DNA from: Euryodendron excelsum
Taxonomy: Eukaryota; Streptophyta; Magnoliopsida; Ericales; Pentaphylacaceae
Direction of reading: 5' to 3'
Assembly (NCBI GenBank): GCA_033060915.1
Contig: CM065377.1
Span: forward strand, 54,575,183 to 54,639,182
Length of the DNA stretch: 64,000 bases
In this document: positions 57,954-64,000 of the stretch, piece by piece
How the letters are laid out: the number at the start of each line of letters is the position of its first letter
Position numbering within the stretch: position 1 is the stretch's first letter
Program-made: the position numbers and the translations under genes
The notes under the pieces: generated by a model
What the model was told of the DNA's origin: nothing
What the model saw: only the letters and a program-made list of their open reading frames with translations
Databases searched by the model: none

Positions 57954-60900
57954 TCAGAGCGACATGCTAGCTGCAATAAACGAGTTAGAGTCTTGTTGCA
58001 TTTCTTCTTGTTTTATGCTGTCTGCAACATGAGCAACTACTCCTGCTCCAGCGTTATGAAGCCATTCGTTTTTCACCTGTTTCATACAATCAAAATAGGA
58101 AGTTCAAAAGAAATGAAAAGAATATAGGTGAAGCAGACAGCATTTCGAAATGGAAATTTGTTACAGTACATGAATATTGTTATGGGCAGAGAAGGGCCAG
58201 AATGCTGAGTGAAAGCTGACATCAACTTTTTTCCATCCCAACTGTTGTAAGCCGCGAATCATTCCCTCTGTTGATGAATTGACAACTGTTGTTAGTATTT
58301 GCTATCTGCAACAATTGAAGTTTGCTAGAAGTTTTGGCACCGACATTTACCTTCCATAATTTCATGATACTCCACTGTATTCTCTGTGTTGGGTGCATTC
58401 TGTGCTGCCTCCTTTGCTTTAGCTGCTTCCGGAGGAAAATGGGGACCCTCAGATGAAACCGCTGGGCAATACTGAACATCTACAATATGCTTGTAACCAT
58501 CCAGCGATTGACGAGGAGGCTGCCAATTTTTGTAGGAAATGTCAGAATGGTACAGGAACTTAAGAAGATACTGCTGACCTGTAATTTAATTGTTTAGGTT
58601 TGCATAGTTTCACTACTAAGAGTTCTCATTGCATTGATAACAAGAACATGGGCTCTATCTCACTAAATGGTAGCCTGTAATACAAGGACCTAAGGTCAGA
58701 CTCATCTCTCTATCAATAAAAACACATGCCCTTCACAATTCCAAGAGTACATAATGAGAACTGAGGATTTCCTTTCATATTAAACACACTGCGCCCCCAC
58801 TCCCAAACAAAAACAAATAAATAAATTAACTTCTAATTCAAAAAAGAAAGAAGAAACCAACAGAAACGGAACCTTGACAGCAATCTAGGAGGGCCACGCG
58901 ACTAGAATCTGCCACTCGAGTCACAAAAGTTCATTATATAGCTCAGAGAAAGAAACAAGGGATGTGACTACCTCATCGAAAGCTAATAGCTGTACAAAAA
59001 ACCCACCAGTATACAGCATGTCATGCATAAAAAAGGGTTCTGATATAACCATCAACTGTAAGTTGTACCTTACAGTGAAACAGGAAGTGTTAGAAGCAAA
59101 CTAAAGGTATAACAAAGCAGCATGGTGGGCCAGGGGACTTAATGGCTATATCAATGCATGACAGTTCAAGGAAAAATCACATTAACAAGTCAAGTCTCTG
59201 AAGCAATACAGGATAAGACGGGAGGAGGAAAAAAAGGAGGAGAATAACAATTAATCCACAATCAGTATGTAAATTTTGTTGCCCCTTCCAAATATCTAGA
59301 TTTCGCAAAAAAAATTGAAACCAAATATTCCATTTACAAGCAAAAAAATAAAATTCTAAGTTGTAAGAATTTCTTTGACTCTGATGTATTACAGTTGTAG
59401 AATGTGGTATGAAACATGAAAAAAAGAATAAAAGATAAGACTTTCCAACTTTCCACTTCTTTTATAATTAATGTTTTTAAAGGCTTAGGGAAGGCAGCTT
59501 TGCTCATGGGTTATTAGGCGAACTCGCCCAAAACACATTATTCTACATAACTTTTGGGCACTTAAAATAAAATTATTAGTTAGTTAATATGAAAAATTAG
59601 CAGTGTTACACTTTGACAATGTAGAGAATGTAATCTATGTGGTAATCCATTCGTTCCTCCTTTAGACAGGTATAGAAGCATGAAATGACCGCAAAAAAAA
59701 AAAACACAAATGCTGAAAAGACATAAAACAAAGGTTTAACAGTTAAGAGGTAAAAAAAGGCCACTTAAATAAATAAAGGCCCTTACAAGACCTGTTTCAG
59801 GAAATAAAGTAAACTTCTACAAGAATTTCCACTTCAATATCAAGTAAGGATAATAAACCTAAAGAAGTTAACCAAACTAAGCCCTTTCAGATAGCTCTCA
59901 GTGGTTTAAACAATAGCCCATGTGAAATGGACTCATCCAAGAAGTACCCGTGTTGGATACTTGATATTTGGACTCCGACGCTTGGGTACAGGGCCGGCTC
60001 GACATGATTTGAGGCCTAAGGCAATGATTTTAAATGAGGACCTTTTTAATTTTTAATATGGTTATGAAAATTTTAATTAAAATCATTTTATTTTGTAAAC
60101 CGGTATTTTTTTCCCCCTAAAGTTAACTAGTGTGCTAATTTTTTGGCCATTTTTTCTAACGGTCATTTTCTCATTTGGACCAAGGCTTCTTTTTTTCCTA
60201 AAGAAAATGTAGAAACAACATAGAGCCTTAAAACTATGTAAGGTTTTAGAATTTTGGAGTCTCCAAAAAAAAAATTTCGTAAAATTTTTTGTTAAGCCAA
60301 TACTTTTTCTTCTGAAGTAAACTAGGCGAGTTGATTTTAGGCCTTTTGCTATAGTTTATAATTATTTATTAAACATAAGTTTTTTTCTTTTGAAGTTCAT
60401 TAGTGTAGTAGATTTTGGACTCCCTTTTCTGAAAGATAGGTTTTTTTTCACATTTGGACTGTGGCCTTTTTTAAAAAATGATGTAAAACTATATAGGGCC
60501 TTAAAAAATTAGGTACCCTTTTTTCTAACATACAGTTTTTTCTCATTTGGACTATGGCCTTTTATTAAACAAATATGATGTAAAAATTATAAAGAGCCTT
60601 ACTAGGTTTTAAAAAATTTGAAGGCCCTAGGCAATTGCCTTGTTGGCCTAATGGATGAGCCGGCGCTGCTTGGTTAATGGTATTAGGGACCAGACGTGTC
60701 TGAGACATGTTGGATTCACCCTGCAAAAAAAGTTTATTAATTCAAGTTCACCATATCATTATGTATAAAGCTCTCACATTACGAATGAAATGCTCTACGA
60801 CACTTTGTAAACACCATTTTATCTTAGATAAAAGAATTATATAAAAAAATATATGAATATTTGCCGTGTTCTTGTGTCCTTGGACATGAAAATAAGATGA

Positions 60901-63497
60901 ATTTGACGCTTAGACACATACGCATACCCAAGTTCATGTAACATAGAGATAGCCTACTCGAATTCCAAACTATGAAAATATACTAATTAACTGAATTTAT
61001 TATAAGAAGAAAACGGGTAAGCATTATGGAAAATGATATAGCACATGTATTAAACCATATTCAAGTGAAGCAGTTTAGTACAAGAAACCACTAAGTCACC
61101 TTAAAAAGTTCTGTCTCCCTTCTTATAGAGGATGTGCGCCAACCAACCATATCTGGATAATGTCAAGGAAAGAAGTCATTTTGATTTATTGAGAACAGAG
61201 AAGGCCCAAAAGAAGAAAACATGCCACTTCGTTACAGAAATAAAACACTAATACGCAGCAGGATACGGTCATAAGAGACATTCGCATAAAGAATACGGCA
61301 TCTAAATGCACCGAGGGCCGATCTGCCAGACAACAGAAGCATACAAGAAGCTTCAGAATGTGTTAAAAATAAAGATATCCATATCATTAAAAAGAAAAGA
61401 AAAATTTTTCTTTACTTACATGAATTTTCCATCTTCACAATCAGATGTCATTCTTAATAGAAGAGGTGGCTTGTTGGGTTTGCCGTCAGTGAGGAATAGA
61501 TGGCTACCAGTTCGGCCAGCAAAAATGGACGCAACTGATGGAGCAAGCTTTTCTAAGATTGGAAGTCCCAAAAGAAATGGAAGCTGAATCAAGAAAAATG
61601 AATCAAATGTCTGGAGGTCAGGTTCCACTAGTCTAATCACCAGCCACCAACAATGATAAACTCTTCATTATTCTTTACAAATTATACAAGAACCACAAGC
61701 ACAAGCATTGTGCAATTACTCTATGCTTGGAAAGGCAATACCTGGAATGCATTGTGAAAGCATAATATGCTAATAATAAAAATAGTGATCTTAATGGGCA
61801 TTAAAATGAATAAAAATAAATAAAGTTAATGCATTTTCAAAGAAAAATAAAACAAAAAAACTAATTCATTAGGAAGTCGCCATAGAACAATGTGTCCAAA
61901 TGACGTGCATAAGAGATGAAAATATAGATGCTTGAAACAAACAGTAGAAGGAAAATATTCATTTTTAAAGAAGCACGATCTGACGTTGCTTAACCAACAT
62001 CTGATGAAAGTTGAGTTTTAAGAATTTTAGATCGTGCGTTTTTCCAATGAATTGAACATTAATAGGTGATACATAAAAAAATTCAAGGGGCAATTCCTAA
62101 TTGCTAAATGCCTCTTCTGATTATCTTAAACCTTGCAACAATAGCCCAATAAATTCTACCTTAGATAAATATTATATACATAACTGGTCAATTTTCTTCA
62201 ACCAAGGGCTAGAGTGAAATCATAGAACCTACTACATACCATCTCTACTCCCAGGATTAAACATAGAGATGGAAAAAATTCACAAAAAAGAAATATCATA
62301 GGGCCTCTATGAAACTATAAGTATAAGAAAATTGGATGCCAAGAACGGTACCTCAAATCTTACATCAAAAGAAATTTAACAAAATTGAAACATAAAAGAA
62401 CAAAAGTATATCTATTAAGGAATCATCAGTTGCCACACAGAAGCTAAATACAAGGTGCAAGATATTAAATATTCCTGAAAAAACAAAAAAAAACAATTAA
62501 ATAATAAATTTCACAAAACAAAAAAAAAGAAAAAAGGATTTATTAATTATTATAGAACCATGTGAGGGGTGAAAAAAGAAGGGTAAACAAAAAAGAACTC
62601 CAATCAATATAAGGAAATGCCAATCATTCCTGCAGTATAACATTGTTTCCTTACTCCTTACTCCTTCCCCATCAGAAATTTTCAAGTAAAATGATATGCA
62701 TGAGTGCGAAAATGTGCTGTATATAATATCTGAAAGCAAAGAGCATAAATGGACCCGGGATTGGTATTAATGTAAATAGCCATTATGCAGTAACAAAATA
62801 GGCAATGCCAACGAGAACGAACCTGCTTCTTCCCTCTCACCCCAAGATGTGGAGTTGCCAAGGTAATAAAATTGACTGGCTCCAACCCTGCAATCATACC
62901 TCGTCTTGAAGAGCATGCTGTCTTTGAGTTTGCATTGGTACAAGCTGGTACATCATTAGACTGGTCACTGCTGAAGGCATCCGGTGAATAAAGGATGGCA
63001 ATTGCATATCTGGTAAACAATCCACCAAGAGAATGGGCTAAAAAGGAGATCCTCTTTAAGCTCTCTGTCCTTTTCACTACTTGCATGACCTGTTTAACGC
63101 AAAAGTCGCTGAAAACATTAGTAATTTGTTACCACAGCCACAGGCTACAACATTGAAACTAACAACGGCCACTACCCGGTGTTAGAATCATCAATACTTG
63201 GAAGAAGCAGAATAGAGGACAGAACAAAGTTTTGGTTCTACCCAATAGGTGAACCGGATAAAGCTCCAACTTGTAATTTTGTTTGCGCCAAGTGATTGGC
63301 CAAAATTCCAACCCAAATAGTCATGCCTCACCCTGAGCTGTTACCATTACAACAGGCAGTGGCCCTTAAGCTACATAATTGAAATTGACACACACACATA
63401 CACACACACACAAATATTACACTCACCTCATCTGCTAATCTTTTTCCACCTCCATCAATCCCATCAAAGGTTTTTGTATAAGTGTTACATGAACTTG
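57954..63497 (-). CDS. DUF676-type serine esterase/lipase, alpha/beta-hydrolase (5' end outside window)
   Basis: Eight 3' exons: 63497-63427, 63089-62823, 61583-61420, 61322-61267, 61152-61100, 58519-58351, 58267-58170 and 58076-57954. All junction phases agree and no stop interrupts the roughly 333 codons. The nucleophile elbow is FLAHSLGGLF in the second exon; NFITLATPHLGVRG follows. YANVSYDHMVGWRTSSIRRE is built across three exons and LQQLGWKKVDVSFHSAFW is near the end; the protein ends FIAASMSL. The first exon here continues a codon begun upstream, so the N-terminal part, including the oxyanion region, lies beyond 64000. Family members are putative lipases or acyl esterases; the substrate is unknown. 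The intron 61099-58520 holds nested repeats. No defect is seen. Confidence 0.9.
59941..60950. repeat. Dispersed repeat, ACCCGTGTTGGATACT family, copy 2 (interrupted)
   Basis: ACCCGTGTTGGATACTTGAT at 59947 and the distal part GTGTCCTTGGACATGAAA / GATGAATTTGACGC at 60876-60912 match the copy at 29897-30190. The middle is interrupted at 59989-60668 by a hAT-like MITE. Confidence 0.5.
59989..60668. repeat. hAT-like MITE (680 bp) nested in another repeat
   Basis: Ends CAGGGCCGGCTC and GAGCCGGCGCTG are inverted repeats with one mismatch. The flanks CTTGGGTA (59981-59988) and CTTGGTTA (60669-60676) form an 8-bp duplication with one mismatch, typical of hAT. The interior has repeated blocks containing ATTTGGAC, GGCCTTTT and AGGGCCTTA. 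It sits in an intron of the DUF676 esterase gene. Confidence 0.75.
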
Positions 63498-64000
63498 CTG
63501 TAAAAACAGTTAAACCTTAATACAGTAATCAATTGGCATATCATGAAATTCTGTCAGAAAAACACTTGATTCTAGAACTACATGTCTACAACCAATTGAC
63601 CGACCATTCAAATCTGTGCACGAGAACTGGAGAAGTTAATAAACTCAACAAGAGGAGGAGAAGAAGAGTAGTAGCCTTGTGGATGAATACACCATCATTA
63701 TTCTATCTGCCTCATTGAACTTTCTATTGTCACAAAATCAAACTGGGTTGTTGCATAGTCCATCTAGAACCGTGTTCCTAGTTAAACAATAAGATCATAG
63801 GGCTTTCTCACAAACCAATTTTTCATCGCAGCCATCCCATCAGACGATACTCTTGATTGTGCATTTTCCACCAAAAACCATGTCTTCCATTAAAAAATGA
63901 GAATGCACTTTTTTATTTTCTTCACACCAACACCTTACTCCTTTCCCTCCTCCCATTCCTAGTAATGACCTCACAAATGCTGGGTGATTCTCCCATTCCT
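63498..64000. other. Intron of the esterase gene; no further exon seen
   Basis: Minus-strand intron upstream of the first visible exon. No segment here reads like the N-terminal part of the esterase, so the next exon is probably beyond the window. Confidence 0.5.

Noticed and set aside
1..64000. CRISPR arrays, bacterial operons or prophage
   Set aside because: Sequence is plant nuclear DNA; the short direct repeats seen are microsatellites or two-copy tandem duplications.

Overview
The window is nuclear DNA of a flowering plant, most likely a woody eudicot. It is AT-rich, has small intron-rich genes with GT..AG introns, plant-only families (HIPP metallochaperone, DUF538, TMO5/bHLH51-type bHLH), and a dense layer of MITEs, SINE-like pieces, a Helitron-like element and a complete Ty1/copia retrotransposon. 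The species cannot be named from the sequence. All alignments were made by eye against remembered family features; nothing was searched.

Layout. 1-8300 is repeat-rich, with several Tourist-like MITEs and a possible broken, unidentified gene on the minus strand (about 5420-6558). A tRNA-Gly(GCC) lies at 8364-8434 (-). 9308-13656 (-), with a non-coding leader exon at about 15557-15690, is an ATG7 (autophagy E1-like enzyme) gene. All 15 coding exons are recognisable, but at least two frameshifts, four nonsense codons and other lesions make it a pseudogene. 16658-20220 (-) is an intact two-exon bHLH transcription factor. 20.8-36.1 kb has no convincing protein gene; it holds MITEs, a SINE-like unit, microsatellites and one promoter-like patch.

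36169-43167 is a full Ty1/copia element with near-identical 1.1-kb LTRs, a 5-bp target duplication (AAATG), gag, protease, integrase, RT and RNase H. It has two unusual features. The primer-binding position is not complementary to initiator tRNA but matches, over 16 perfect base pairs, a segment of the element's own leader, which suggests self-priming. A predicted leader intron would remove that site from the spliced message. One in-frame TAA separates integrase from RT. The element landed about 390 bp beyond the stop codon of an intact DUF538 gene (43555-43965, -).

46.2-48.7 kb looks like a non-autonomous Helitron. 51139-52871 (+) is an intact HIPP gene with a CxxC metal site and a CaaX box; a decayed tandem copy lies at 55889-56569. 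57954-63497 (-) is the 3' part (eight exons) of a DUF676-type serine esterase gene that continues beyond the right edge; one of its introns carries a hAT-like MITE nested in another repeat. The genes are unrelated neighbours, not an operon or pathway cluster.
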